A DNA stretch of 64,000 nt from an uncultured Acidobacteriota bacterium (lineage in GTDB: Bacteria > Acidobacteriota > Terriglobia > Terriglobales > Acidobacteriaceae). The position numbers were made by a program, and so were the translations under genes. The stretch spans positions 124,001 through 188,000 of the forward strand of contig CAIQPK010000072.1 of the NCBI GenBank assembly GCA_903873705.1, written 5' to 3'. Below the pieces are notes generated by a model. That model did no database searches, was not told where the DNA came from, and saw only the letters and a list, made by a program, of their open reading frames with translations. This document shows, in pieces, positions 27,784 through 36,607 of this stretch (position 1 is the stretch's first letter; each line of letters begins with the position of its first letter).

Positions 27784-28326
27784 TTAGCGGCGCTGGGAGC
27801 GGGCTACGGCGGCTTTGGCTTCGTTGTCGGCTTCGCGTTTGCGTTCGGTGGCGCGCTTGTCCCAGTCTTGTTTGCCTTTGGCCAGGGCTAGTTCGCATTT
27901 GACGCGGCCGTTTTTGAAGTAGAGGCGGACCGGGATCAAGGTGTAGCCCTTCTGGCGGGTGAGGGCGTTCAGTTTTTCTATTTCCTTGCGGTGGAGGAGG
28001 AGCTTGCGGGTGCGCGTTTCTTCGTGGTTGTAGATGTTGCCGTGGGTGAAGTGCCCGATATGGAGGTTGAGCAGGAAGGCTTCGCCGTCTTTGAGGAGAC
28101 CGTAGGCGTCTTTGAGGTTGGCCTTGCCTTCGCGGATGCTCTTGACCTCGGTGCCGCGGAGGGCGATGCCGGCTTCTACCTTGTCGGAGAGGAAGTAGTT
28201 GAAGCTGGCCGAGCGGTTGAAGGCGGCGTCGCGGTTGCCGGTGGCGACGGGGTCGCGGTCCTTGGCCTTCACCACAGGTTTGTTCTGGGTGGTGGGGACG
28301 GTCGGGTTGGAGAGGGAGCGAGCCAT
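27784..28326 (-). CDS. smpB: SsrA-binding protein SmpB
   Basis: 180 aa, ATG 28326. The core (about 35-165) has the SmpB barrel signatures AGIALRGTEVKSIREGKANL and HEETRTRKLLLHRKEI, and the tail DWDKRATERKRE that becomes helical in the ribosome. SmpB delivers tmRNA to stalled ribosomes for trans-translation. A 30-residue N-terminal extension is somewhat longer than usual. No tmRNA gene was found in this window. Confidence 0.96.
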   Translation of the reverse strand: MARSLSNPTVPTTQNKPVVKAKDRDPVATGNRDAAFNRSASFNYFLSDKVEAGIALRGTEVKSIREGKANLKDAYGLLKDGEAFLLNLHIGHFTHGNIYNHEETRTRKLLLHRKEIEKLNALTRQKGYTLIPVRLYFKNGRVKCELALAKGKQDWDKRATERKREADNEAKAAVARSQRR

Positions 28327-28333
28327 GGAAGTC

Positions 28334-28362
28334 AGAGATTAGAGATTAGAAATTAGAGATTA
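28334..28362. repeat. tandem AGAGATTAGA/AAATTAGAG direct repeat
   Basis: About four units of AGATTAGA/AAATTAGAG, AT-rich in a GC-rich background, directly before smpB. A near-identical tract lies at 33466-33495. Confidence 0.6.
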
Positions 28363-28702
28363 ACGACGCGTATGCCGGAAGTTTGATGCTAGCAGACGGT
28401 GTTTGGATGAAACGGTATGGGGTGGGGTGCGTCCAAACGGGGAGAAGAGAAACAGCGACGGCAGGTTTTGACTGCGAGGCGGCGTGACGGCCGCTCGCGG
28501 ATGACGTTTGGGATGAGTGTAGTTTGCGGAGAAGTCGGTGACACGAATGGTATTATCGAAGCAGCCCGACCAGAAGCTCGAGAGCCTGCAGGAAGCCGCA
28601 CGACAGCCCGATGTGAACGTCGATGGGGTGGCCGGTAGAGGGTTTTTTGAGTTGAGGCGAACCGAGTCAACGGTGGCGGGCGCAGGGGAGCGGGACTCAC
28701 GC
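28363..28702. other. intergenic region upstream of the secretin gene
   Basis: 340 bases between divergent smpB and the secretin gene. It should hold both promoters. The secretin frame extends back to GTG 28538, so part of this stretch could be coding, but the extra residues lack signal-peptide character. No terminator or operator is obvious. Confidence 0.4.
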
Positions 28703-31117
28703 ATGTCGTCAAGCAGGATCGGTCGCGCCAGCGCGTTTTCGCACTTTACTTCACCGTTTATCCGCCGGGCTTTTGGCGCGATGTTGATGGTCCTGGCGTT
28801 GGCGGGTGTGGCCGCGAAGGCGCAGTCGGCTGGAACGTGGAACAAGCGCGGTGTGCAGGCTGAGGCGCGCGAGGATTTTGACGCGGCGTTTGAAGCTTAT
28901 CGGCAAGCGCACCTGAAGAAGCCTAACGACATGCGTTACAAGACGCATTACGAGCGGCTGCGCTTCCAGGCGGCTAACCAGCATGTGGACCGCGGACGCG
29001 TGCTTCGGCAGTCGGGCGACTCAGGGGGCGCGATCAACGAGTTTGCACGGGCGCTGCAGATTGATCCGGGCAACCAGGCGGCAGCGCAGGAGCTGCAGAC
29101 GACCGACAAGCCGACGCCGGGAGCGGCTCCGGGGCAGCCCGGGACGGTGGTTGGGCCGGGGTCGGTGGAGCAGACGCCTCACCAGGCTGATGTGCAGCGC
29201 GAGATCAACGGCATGGGATCGCCGGTGGTGTTGCAGGCGGTGTCGAATGACCCGATTACGCTGCACATGGTGGAAGATGTCAAGGTGATTTACCAGGCCG
29301 TAGGCAAGGCGGCCGGGCTGAATGTGCTGTTCGACCCGGACTATACGTCGAAGCGCATCCCGGTGGATCTGACGAGCGTTTCGCTGCCTGACGCGTTGCG
29401 GATTATCGGCACGCTTTCGGGGACGTTCTGGAAGCCGGTGACGAGCAACACGATTTTTGTGGCGCAGAACAATCGGACGAAGCGGACCGACCTGGAAGAC
29501 CTGTCGGTGCAGACGTTCTACCTGACCAATGCGGCACAGCAGAACGATGCGAACGAAATCCTGATCACGCTGCGCAATATTCTGGACCCGAGCATCAAGG
29601 TTTACCTGGTGGCCAGCCAGAATGCGATCATCATGCGGGCGACGACCGACCAGCTCATTCTCGCTGAGAAGATCATCAACGACCTGGACCGCACACGGCC
29701 GGAGGTGGTGATCGATGTCGCGGTGCTGGAGGTGAACCGGCAGAAGGAGCGCAACCTTGGCATCACGCTGCCGACGAGCTTTGGGCTGACGCCGCAGGTG
29801 AGCAACGGGACGACGACCAACGGAACGGGCAGTGGAACGACGAGCGGGTCGTCGACGACGACCAACCTGACGCTGAATAATCTGGCGAACATCAACGCCA
29901 CGAATTTTGCCGTGAATGTGACCGGCGGAACGGTGAATGCGCTGCTGTCGGACTCGGACACGCGCATTCTGCAGAACCCGCGCATACGTGCGACGGATGG
30001 ACAGCGGGCGACGCTGAAGATTGGATCGAAGATACCGGTGGCGACGGGGTCGTATAACGCGGGTGTGTCGACCGGCGTGGCGAACATCGGTGTGCAGACG
30101 CAGTTTACGTACCTGGATGTGGGCGTGAATATCGACGTGACGCCGACAGTGCATTACGACCGCGAAATTACGCTGAAGCTGAAGATTGAAGTGTCGTCGC
30201 AGAGTGGTACGGTGACGATTTCCAGCGTTTCGGAGCCGATCATTTCGCAGCGCGTGATTGAGCAGGTGATCCAGTTGAAGGACGGCGAGCCGTCGATCCT
30301 GGCGGGGATTCTTCAGAAGCAGGACAACAAGACGACAACCGGGACGCCCGGGCTGGGTGAAATTCCGTTCTTGAAGTATTTCTTTTCGAGCAACGACAAG
30401 GTGCAGTCGCAGGATGAGATTGTGTTCCTGCTGATTCCGCACATTGTGCGTGAGTCTATTATTACGGACCAGAACACGCGGGCAATTTATACGGGGACGA
30501 GCCAGTCGATCGAGCTGCTGCACACGGCGGATTCTCAGGCTCCGGCGCGGGCTCTGAATCCGGCTCCGACGGCTACCCAGGCGACGTCGGCTGCGAATGC
30601 TGCTTCGGCGATGGTGGGGCAGATGGCGGCGCAGGCTCAGCCGCTGCCGGCTCCCGTGGCGGGCACTCCGGCGCCGGCTGCTGCGGCTTCTACGGGTGGG
30701 ATGGCCCCGCTGAATGTGACGATTGTGCCGGGATCGGTGGCGCAGACTGTTGGCGCTACGTTCCAGGTGGCCGTGATGTTGTCGAATGCGAAGGACCTTT
30801 CTTCGGTTCCGCTGCAGATGCACTTCGATCCGCGGGTGCTGGCGCTGGTGAATGTGGACTCGGGCGAGTTGCTGGGGCGTGACGGCCAGGCTGTGGCGCT
30901 GGTGCATCGCGATGAGGGCAATGGACAGGTGACGATTTCGGCTTCGCGGCCGCCGAGCACGAAGGGTGTCGACGGGCAGGGAACGCTGTGCACGCTGACG
31001 TTCAAGGCTATTTCGGCGGGGGATTCTCCGCTGACGCTGATGAAGGTGGGCGCGAAGGATTCGAGTCAGAACAACCTGCCGACGGTTGGCAACCAGTCCG
31101 TTGTGCATGTGAAGTAA
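28703..31117 (+). CDS. type II/IV secretion secretin with N-terminal TPR and C-terminal cohesin domain
   Basis: 804 aa from ATG 28703, chosen because a signal peptide (AFGAMLMVLALAGVAAKAQ) follows; GTG 28538 is the alternative. TPR-like repeats (about 55-135) are followed by secretin N-domains (DPITLHMVEDVKVIYQAVGK) and the secretin core (VIDVAVLEVNRQKERNLGI; ILQNPRIRATDGQRATLKIG; EIPFLKYFFSS). Then come an Ala/Pro-rich linker and a cohesin-type domain (about 665-800; NVDSGELLG...TLTFKA). Secretins form the outer-membrane channel of type II secretion or type IV pili. The cohesin fusion recurs in Acidobacteria and may bind a partner outside the cell. Two pseudopilin genes follow directly. Confidence 0.88.
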   Translation: MSSSRIGRASAFSHFTSPFIRRAFGAMLMVLALAGVAAKAQSAGTWNKRGVQAEAREDFDAAFEAYRQAHLKKPNDMRYKTHYERLRFQAANQHVDRGRVLRQSGDSGGAINEFARALQIDPGNQAAAQELQTTDKPTPGAAPGQPGTVVGPGSVEQTPHQADVQREINGMGSPVVLQAVSNDPITLHMVEDVKVIYQAVGKAAGLNVLFDPDYTSKRIPVDLTSVSLPDALRIIGTLSGTFWKPVTSNTIFVAQNNRTKRTDLEDLSVQTFYLTNAAQQNDANEILITLRNILDPSIKVYLVASQNAIIMRATTDQLILAEKIINDLDRTRPEVVIDVAVLEVNRQKERNLGITLPTSFGLTPQVSNGTTTNGTGSGTTSGSSTTTNLTLNNLANINATNFAVNVTGGTVNALLSDSDTRILQNPRIRATDGQRATLKIGSKIPVATGSYNAGVSTGVANIGVQTQFTYLDVGVNIDVTPTVHYDREITLKLKIEVSSQSGTVTISSVSEPIISQRVIEQVIQLKDGEPSILAGILQKQDNKTTTGTPGLGEIPFLKYFFSSNDKVQSQDEIVFLLIPHIVRESIITDQNTRAIYTGTSQSIELLHTADSQAPARALNPAPTATQATSAANAASAMVGQMAAQAQPLPAPVAGTPAPAAAASTGGMAPLNVTIVPGSVAQTVGATFQVAVMLSNAKDLSSVPLQMHFDPRVLALVNVDSGELLGRDGQAVALVHRDEGNGQVTISASRPPSTKGVDGQGTLCTLTFKAISAGDSPLTLMKVGAKDSSQNNLPTVGNQSVVHVK

Positions 31118-31131
31118 AGGCTGGCGGAGAG

Positions 31132-31632
31132 ATGACTTGGGCCATTGCCAAAGCGAAGACGGAGACGGGCAGGCGTAAGGCGCTGCGACCGGGTGAGGCC
31201 GGGCTGACGCTGATCGAGCTGATTATTGTGGTGACGATCATGGGGATACTGGCTACGGCTTCTATCCCGGTGGTGAAGTTTGAGGTGAAACGGAGCAAGG
31301 AGCGCGCGCTGCGGCAGGATCTGTGGGAGATGCGACGGGCGATTGATGCTTATAAGGATGCGGCGGACAAGGGCGGCATCCAGACCAAGGCCGACTCGAA
31401 CAACTATCCGCCCGACCTGCAGACGCTGGTGGATGGGGTGGATATCAGCTCGAAGCATGTGCGGTTTTTGCGGCGGATTCCAGTAGACCCGATGACGAAT
31501 GGGACGGAGTGGGGCCTGCGGTCGAACCAGGATGATGCGGATTCGGATTCTTTTGGCGGACAGAACGTTTACGACGTCTATACAAAGAGCCAGGGAACGG
31601 CGCTGGACGGGTCAAAGTACAACGAATGGTAG
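31132..31632 (+). CDS. type II secretion pseudopilin (GspG-like)
   Basis: 166 aa, ATG 31132 with GGCGGAGAG upstream, 14 bases after the secretin. The prepilin motif is PGEAG|LTLIELIIVVTIMGIL: cleavage after Gly, then the conserved Glu at +5 and a hydrophobic helix. The short globular domain (YPPDLQTLVDGV, RRIPVDPMT) is of the GspG type. It is expected to be processed by a prepilin peptidase, not seen here, and to polymerise as part of the pseudopilus. Confidence 0.88.
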   Translation: MTWAIAKAKTETGRRKALRPGEAGLTLIELIIVVTIMGILATASIPVVKFEVKRSKERALRQDLWEMRRAIDAYKDAADKGGIQTKADSNNYPPDLQTLVDGVDISSKHVRFLRRIPVDPMTNGTEWGLRSNQDDADSDSFGGQNVYDVYTKSQGTALDGSKYNEW

Positions 31633-31675
31633 GGCAGCGAGTCGGCGGGTCAGGAAGTCAGCGAGTCAGCGGCAA
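31633..31675. repeat. tandem GTCAGCGA direct repeat
   Basis: Units GCAGCGAGTCG, GCGGGTCA, GGAAGTCA, GCGAGTCA, GCGGC between the two pseudopilin genes. They match the tract before pepA (26975-27010). Confidence 0.6.
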
Positions 31676-31685
31676 TGGGTGCGAG

Positions 31686-32105
31686 ATGGTAGAGATGGGG
31701 CCAATTCGGACGAGTGGGGACAGTGAGCGCGGGTTCACGCTGATGGAGTTGATGATCGTGATGACGATCATCGGCATCCTGGCGGCGATTGCGGCGCCGA
31801 TCTATCTGCGGCAGGTGCAGCGCGCCAAGGAGGCCGTGCTGAAGGAGGACCTGCACACGATGCGGCAGGCGATCGACAGTTACACGGTGGACAAGGAAAA
31901 GGCGCCGCAGGGGTTGGATGACCTGGTGCAGGCGGGGTATTTGAAGTCGGTTCCGGTGGACCCGATTACGAGCCGGAACGATACGTGGATTGTGGGGGAA
32001 TCGCAGAATTTGACGACTGTGGAGGAAACGGCGGGCGGGATAGACGACGTTCACTCCGGGGCGCAGGCGGCTTCGAGCGAGGGCACGTCTTACGGGACGT
32101 GGTGA
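31686..32105 (+). CDS. second type II secretion pseudopilin
   Basis: 139 aa from ATG 31686; ATG 31695 is equally possible and the ribosome site is weak. It has the prepilin signature SERG|FTLMELMIVMTIIGIL, then a short domain with KAPQGLDDLVQAGYLKSVPVDPIT, which parallels the first pseudopilin. The two genes are probably a duplication. They lie in one operon with the secretin, separated only by a short direct-repeat tract. Confidence 0.86.
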   Translation: MVEMGPIRTSGDSERGFTLMELMIVMTIIGILAAIAAPIYLRQVQRAKEAVLKEDLHTMRQAIDSYTVDKEKAPQGLDDLVQAGYLKSVPVDPITSRNDTWIVGESQNLTTVEETAGGIDDVHSGAQAASSEGTSYGTW

Positions 32106-32249
32106 GCCAGCGGGGCGGAATTTGGGGATTTCCGGGCGCGACAAAGCGGTGACAACGGGTGACGAAACAAAGGCGTAGAATCCGCGTCTAAGATAGTAGT
32201 GGAGCTGTGCCCGGATGGCAGGGCTGCGGCTCTCCAGGAGTTACATCCC

Positions 32250-33465
32250 ATGAGCGCTCTTGTCCGGACCTCTTTCGCAGCAATAATCCTTGTTTCCAGC
32301 GCGGCATTAGCACAGACGCCGAGCGTCTCGCCGACGACGGTTCCACCGGGGGCGACCGTTCCGCGCGGGCAGACGGACCCGATTGGCGGCATGGATCCGG
32401 TGGATGCGAAGGACTCCAAGCCGGGACCAAAAGATTCGAAGAACCCGGACGCTTCGACGGCCAAGGCTACCGACACGTCGTCGTCGAAGAAGACGGACGT
32501 GATTCCGCAGCCGGGTGAGGCGCTGGACCAGCACATCAAAAAGGGCAGCGAGGATGATGTAAGTGCTGTGGGGACGCGGAATATCGGCGGACGCGGCATG
32601 GGGAACTGGTACTCGACTGACTGGGAGATCCGGACGGGCAAGGGTACGTCGATGGAAATTGAGAAGCAGTCGCACCTGGTGACCGACCCCGTGATTGTGG
32701 AGTATGTGAACCGGGTGGGGCAGAATATTGTGAAGAATTCGGACTGCAAGGTGCCGTTCACAATCAAGGTTCTGGACGCGGACGAGATCAATGCCATGGC
32801 GTTGCCGGGCGGCTACTTCTATGTGAACTCGGGGCTGATTCTGGCTGCCGATGAAGAAGCTGAACTGGCCGGGGTGATGGCGCATGAGACGGCGCACGTG
32901 TGCGCGCACCATGGAGCGCGGACTATGACGCGCATGAATTACATGCAGATCGGGTCAGTGCCGCTGATGATTTTCACGCAGGGGACGTGGACGGGCTATG
33001 GGATCTATGAGGCGGCGCAGCTGGCGGTGCCGCTGACGTTCCTGCAGTTCTCGCGGTCGTTCGAGGCTGAGGCTGACTACCTGGGACTGCAGTACATGTA
33101 CAAGGCGGGGTACGATCCGCAGGCGTTCATTACGATTTTTGAAAAGCTGGACGCGCTGGAGAAGCATAAGCCGGGGGGCTCTGTCGAAGGCGTTCAGCGA
33201 TCATCCGCAGACGCCGGACCGGATTACGCACTCGGAGGATGAGATTGCTACGATCATGCCGGCCAAGCCGGATTACGTGGTGACGACGTCGGAGTTTGAC
33301 GAGGTGAAGGCGCGGTTGGCGCGGATTCAGAATAAGCGGAGCGTGGGGAACAAGAAGGATGCAGGCAAGCCTACGCTGCGGCGGGCGGGGGGATCGAATA
33401 ATGATCCTAATGCGCCTAATTCGGGGTCCAATGGGGATGATCGTCCTACGTTGGGGCGGCGGTAA
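32250..33465 (+). CDS. secreted M48-family metalloprotease, frame broken at a G6 run
   Basis: ATG 32250 has AGGAG about 10 bases upstream and a signal peptide ending near SAALAQ. The zinc motif HETAH (in MAHETAHVCAHHG) and the third ligand region FSRSFEAEADYLG are peptidase M48 (BepA/LoiP-like periplasmic chaperone-protease). The first frame ends at 33242 after KPGGSVEG. The family sequence continues in the next frame (LSKAFSDHPQTPDRI to 33465). Removing one G from GGGGGG at 33173-33178 restores one frame with KPGALSKAFSDHP. This is either sequencing error or true slippage at a homopolymer. The catalytic residues lie before the break, but the C-terminal lid would be lost. Confidence 0.82.
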
Positions 33466-33495
33466 TTAGAGAATAGAAATTAGAGATTAGAGATT
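33466..33495. repeat. tandem AGAAATTAGAGATTAGAG direct repeat
   Basis: Four AT-rich units after the M48 gene, almost the same as the tract at 28334-28362. They abut the terminator that follows. Confidence 0.6.
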
Positions 33496-33529
33496 AAAAG
33501 GCGTGGCTTTGGCTGCGCCTTTTCTTTTT
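33496..33529 (+). terminator. rho-independent terminator
   Basis: Arms AAAAGGCG (33496-33503) and CGCCTTTT (33516-33523), 12-base loop, then CTTTTT. This is the clearest intrinsic terminator in the window. It ends the M48 transcript 15 bases before the queF start, so the queF promoter would have to lie inside or before it, or queF depends on read-through. Confidence 0.8.
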
Positions 33530-33543
33530 GAGAGAATGGAAGA

Positions 33544-33999
33544 ATGGCGAAAGATAAGAAGAGCAAGGTGAAGGCGGCGGAGAAGGTGGCGGCTAAGGCT
33601 TACACGACGGGTTATACGGACGATCATGCGAAGTCGGGGCTGGAGCAGAAGTTTCCGGCGATTGAGACTTGGCGGAACCAGTTTCGGGCTTATGAGATTT
33701 TGGTGGATGATCCGGAGTTTACGAGCGTTTGTCCGAAGACGAGTTTGCCGGATTTTGGCGTGCTGACGATTCGGTACATGCCGAAGGAGAAGTGCCTGGA
33801 GCTGAAGTCGCTGAAGGAGTATCTGTTTACGTATCGGAACCTGGGGATTTTTCAGGAGAATATTGTGAACCAGGTGCTGGATGATGTAGTGAAGGCGACC
33901 GATCCGGTGTGGTGCGAGGTGAAGGGGGACTTTCGGCCGAGGGGTGGGATAAGTACGGTGGTGACGGCGAGGTATCCGCGGACGGAGGAGATGCGGTAG
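33544..33999 (+). CDS. queF: NADPH-dependent 7-cyano-7-deazaguanine reductase
   Basis: 151 aa, unimodular (short) QueF. The family motifs are VCPKTSLPDFG, with the nucleophilic C63 and catalytic D70, the QueF signature ELKSLKEYL, and the conserved Glu of GIFQENIVNQVLDD. It reduces preQ0 to preQ1 in queuosine biosynthesis. It has a Lys-rich N-terminal extension of about 20 residues. No other queuosine gene is adjacent, and no preQ1 riboswitch was seen in the short leader. Confidence 0.95.
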   Translation: MAKDKKSKVKAAEKVAAKAYTTGYTDDHAKSGLEQKFPAIETWRNQFRAYEILVDDPEFTSVCPKTSLPDFGVLTIRYMPKEKCLELKSLKEYLFTYRNLGIFQENIVNQVLDDVVKATDPVWCEVKGDFRPRGGISTVVTARYPRTEEMR

Positions 34000-34015
34000 G
34001 CTGGCGGCAGTCTTC

Positions 34016-34555
34016 ATGCGCTACTTTGAACAGGATGTCACCGTTGTAGGAACCGCAAGTCCGGCGGAGTTTATGCTGCGGCTTGCGGAAGTGACCGCCG
34101 CCCCGCGGTCGTTGGCCAAGCGTGAAAGGGCGAAGCTGCTGCGCGGAAAGTTAAGGACTGATGGCGGCGTGGTGCGGTGGCCGCTGAATCAATACGATTT
34201 TGCTTCGCCGCGTAGCTTGCACTTTACAGTTCAACCATCGGGCGAGGGCGCGGTCTTGGCGGGCACACTACGCCTGTGGCTTGCCTATCGCATCATTGTT
34301 TTGGGTTGGCTAATTCTGGGCATTGCGTTCAACGCGGAGCAAACCTTCGCCCGCCTGTATGCGGGGCAGGGCTGGACGCAGATTCGCTTCAATTTGATTT
34401 TCATTCCGGCTGGGATCGCGATGGCTCTTGCCTATACATGGCTGATCGTTCGCGTGGGCCGCCGGAGAGAAAGGAAACTTCTATTCATACTTGGAAACCT
34501 GATGAAGGGCGATACAGAAGCGGCTGTGATCCGAGAATTGATTGCATTGCGTTAA
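34016..34555 (+). CDS. unknown membrane protein, first of a tandem pair
   Basis: 179 aa. It has a soluble N-terminal region of about 85 residues, two hydrophobic helices (about 88-110 and 122-143) and a basic, helical C-terminus (RRRERKLLFILGNLMKGD). I recognise no family. The layout, and the stretch PSGEGAVLAGTLR before the first helix, correspond to PNGGTRLSGGIR in the next gene, so the two look like diverged tandem duplicates. Codon use is less G/C-ending than in neighbours. The ATG at 34016 lies 16 bases after queF and has no strong ribosome site. Confidence 0.6.
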   Translation: MRYFEQDVTVVGTASPAEFMLRLAEVTAAPRSLAKRERAKLLRGKLRTDGGVVRWPLNQYDFASPRSLHFTVQPSGEGAVLAGTLRLWLAYRIIVLGWLILGIAFNAEQTFARLYAGQGWTQIRFNLIFIPAGIAMALAYTWLIVRVGRRRERKLLFILGNLMKGDTEAAVIRELIALR

Positions 34556-34577
34556 TCGCGTGCCTTAGGGTGAAGGC

Positions 34578-35129
34578 GTGAGTTGGTGGGTTCCAAAGTC
34601 GGTTGAGTTGACGACACTCCTGAGTCCGGAAGAGGTTTGCGGACTGTTGAAGGGAGCGACCAGTCCGTCGTTAAGTTTATTTCCCTCGGGAGAACGTCCT
34701 CTTAGGGGAAGCGTCACGGCTGCCGGCTGCCGTGTGCGGGTCAGGGGATGGTTTCCGACCGGCAGAGGCCGTCTTCGACAGCCGTTGATACTGCAATTCA
34801 GCAGAGAGCCAAATGGTGGGACGCGATTGAGCGGCGGGATTCGCAGGGATGCGGCGGAGATATTGCTTCTTGTTGTGGTGATTTCGTTGATGCTAATTCT
34901 CTGCGTCGCGCAAATTGCTGCGGGAGAAATGCCGAAGCTGTCTCTGGTGTTTCTCGCCGCGGCCGGCGCCGCAGCATATTTTTATTTGCGATACGACTTA
35001 TCATTCCCGTCCTTCACGGAAAATTTGGCCTTGGAAGTGGTGATAAAGCTCCTCGAGAAAGCAGATCAGCAGAGACGCATGTTTACCCATTCCGGGGTGG
35101 TTATTCGTCCGCGCCATGAGAGGGTGTGA
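34578..35129 (+). CDS. unknown membrane protein, second of a tandem pair
   Basis: 183 aa from GTG 34578. It has the same order as the gene before it: soluble N-terminus (about 95 aa), two hydrophobic helices (about 95-115 and 120-138), and a helical tail (FTENLALEVVIKLLEKADQQ) matching the tail of the first protein. The function is unknown. The pair lies between queF and a repeat-rich spacer and has a more even base composition than the flanking genes, which may mean recent arrival. Confidence 0.6.
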   Translation: MSWWVPKSVELTTLLSPEEVCGLLKGATSPSLSLFPSGERPLRGSVTAAGCRVRVRGWFPTGRGRLRQPLILQFSREPNGGTRLSGGIRRDAAEILLLVVVISLMLILCVAQIAAGEMPKLSLVFLAAAGAAAYFYLRYDLSFPSFTENLALEVVIKLLEKADQQRRMFTHSGVVIRPRHERV

Positions 35130-35159
35130 GCGGTTTGTGTTGGTGCGGCTTCCAGCAAA

Positions 35160-35202
35160 CTGCAGGTCTCTCCACTGCGCTGCGCTCCGGTCGAGATGAC
35201 AA
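35160..35202. repeat. interspersed repeat, CTCCACTGCGCTGCGCTCCGGTCGAGATGACAAG type
   Basis: Begins GCAGGTCTCTCCACTGCGC and ends GTCGAGATGACAA. It is a variant of the 25363-25392 family with a longer GC-rich centre. Confidence 0.6.
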
Positions 35203-35223
35203 GTTGGTGGCAGCATCAAAGAA

Positions 35224-35257
35224 AGCAGATTCCTTCGCTGCGCTGCGGAATGACAAT
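35224..35257. repeat. interspersed CCTTCGCTGCGCTGCGGAATGACAA-type repeat
   Basis: Second copy in the same spacer, only about 20 bases from the previous one. It matches 27717-27751 almost base for base. Confidence 0.65.
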
Positions 35258-35350
35258 CCTTGAGAAAGGTGCGGAGAATCGCTTGGGAAGTCGCGGCGAT
35301 ATTTCGGGCGCTGACGTGTGGCAGCGGGTTGACCTGCTATCCTCATCGCG

Positions 35351-36607
35351 ATGAGCGAAGTTACGAAACCTAAGGGAAATGTTGGGGCGGTGGCTGGGGC
35401 TACTGTGGCGTTGGTGTTGTTGACGGGGATGAATTTCGTCAACTACCTGGATCGCTACATACTGCCGGCGGTGCAGGAACAGGTTAAGGGCGAGTTTCAT
35501 CTGACGGACGATCAGCTGGGGTCGCTGACGGTGTGGTTCTTTGTGGCTTATGTGGCTTCGTCGCCGTTTACCGGGTGGCTGGGAGACCGGTTCAAGCGGA
35601 AGCCGATGATTGTGATTGCCGCGCTGGGGATTGCGGCGATGAACTTTTTTACGGCCAGCGTGCATGACTACATGAGCCTGAATCTGCGGCACATGGCGCT
35701 GGGTGTCGGCGAGGCCAGCTTTGGGATCTTTGCGCCGGCGCTGCTGGCGGATTTTTATTCGGAGAAGCGGCGTAATGCGGCGCTGACGATTTTCAATGTG
35801 GCTATCCCGGTGGGCGCGGCGCTGGGATTTTTGCTGGGCGGGAATATTGCTCAGAGCCATGGATGGCGTATGGCGTTTATTGCTTCGGCGGTGCCGGGGG
35901 CGTTGATTGCCGTGTTGATTTTGATCTTTATGCGCGAGCCCGAGCGGACGGGGGCGCATGAGAAGGCGCAGGTGGATAAGGGGTCGGTGGCGTCGCTGCT
36001 GTCTAATAAGGCGTACCTAGGGGCGATCCTGGGGTATGCGGCGGTGACGTTTTCGCTGGGTGGGATTTCGTTCTGGATGCCGTCGTTTCTGCATCGCGTG
36101 AATGGGCGTGACCTGGGAGCGGCGGGGACGATTATGGGCGGCATCACCGTGGTGTGCGGGCTGGGCAGCACGCTGGTGGGTGGGTGGTGGGCTAACCGGT
36201 GGTCGAAGAAGACGGGCAAGGCGCTGTACTATGTGCCGGCGATTGGGGCGGCGCTGGCGGTGCCGCCGGCGCTGGTGTGCTTCTTTGGGCCGAGCAGCTT
36301 AACGCTGCCGATGCTGGGGCTGGCGGTGTTCTTTATCTTCCTGGGGACGGGGCCGGTGAATGCGGCGACGCTGAATGCGGTGCCGGCGAATCTGCGGGCG
36401 ACGGCGATGGCGGGGCAGTTGTTCGTGCTGCATGTGTTTGGGGATATGCCTTCTTCGAAGATTATCGGGATTGTGAGCGACCATTCGAATTTGCGGCTGG
36501 GGTTGGGGATTACGCTGATCACGATGGTGGTGGCTTCGGTGATCTTTACGTGGGGAGCGCGGTACGCTCCACGGCTGCACGCCAGTGTGGAGGAAGTCGC
36601 GGCTTGA
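35351..36607 (+). CDS. MFS transporter, Spinster-like
   Basis: 418 aa with about twelve hydrophobic segments. The N-terminal NYLDRYILPAV and the loop motif GWLGDRFKRKP (motif A between helices 2 and 3) are typical of Spinster-type major facilitator proteins. The substrate cannot be told from sequence. Its stop codon overlaps the TTG start of the glycosyltransferase that follows (TTGA at 36604-36607), so the two products are made together. Confidence 0.86.
   Translation: MSEVTKPKGNVGAVAGATVALVLLTGMNFVNYLDRYILPAVQEQVKGEFHLTDDQLGSLTVWFFVAYVASSPFTGWLGDRFKRKPMIVIAALGIAAMNFFTASVHDYMSLNLRHMALGVGEASFGIFAPALLADFYSEKRRNAALTIFNVAIPVGAALGFLLGGNIAQSHGWRMAFIASAVPGALIAVLILIFMREPERTGAHEKAQVDKGSVASLLSNKAYLGAILGYAAVTFSLGGISFWMPSFLHRVNGRDLGAAGTIMGGITVVCGLGSTLVGGWWANRWSKKTGKALYYVPAIGAALAVPPALVCFFGPSSLTLPMLGLAVFFIFLGTGPVNAATLNAVPANLRATAMAGQLFVLHVFGDMPSSKIIGIVSDHSNLRLGLGITLITMVVASVIFTWGARYAPRLHASVEEVAA

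Noticed and set aside
33544-33999. preQ1 riboswitch before queF
   Set aside because: The leader is 15 bases after a terminator and has no room for the aptamer.
36199-36603. N-terminal extension of the GT2 frame into the MFS gene
   Set aside because: The translation is Gly/Ala/Asp-rich shadow sequence of the MFS gene; the conserved protein begins near 36604.
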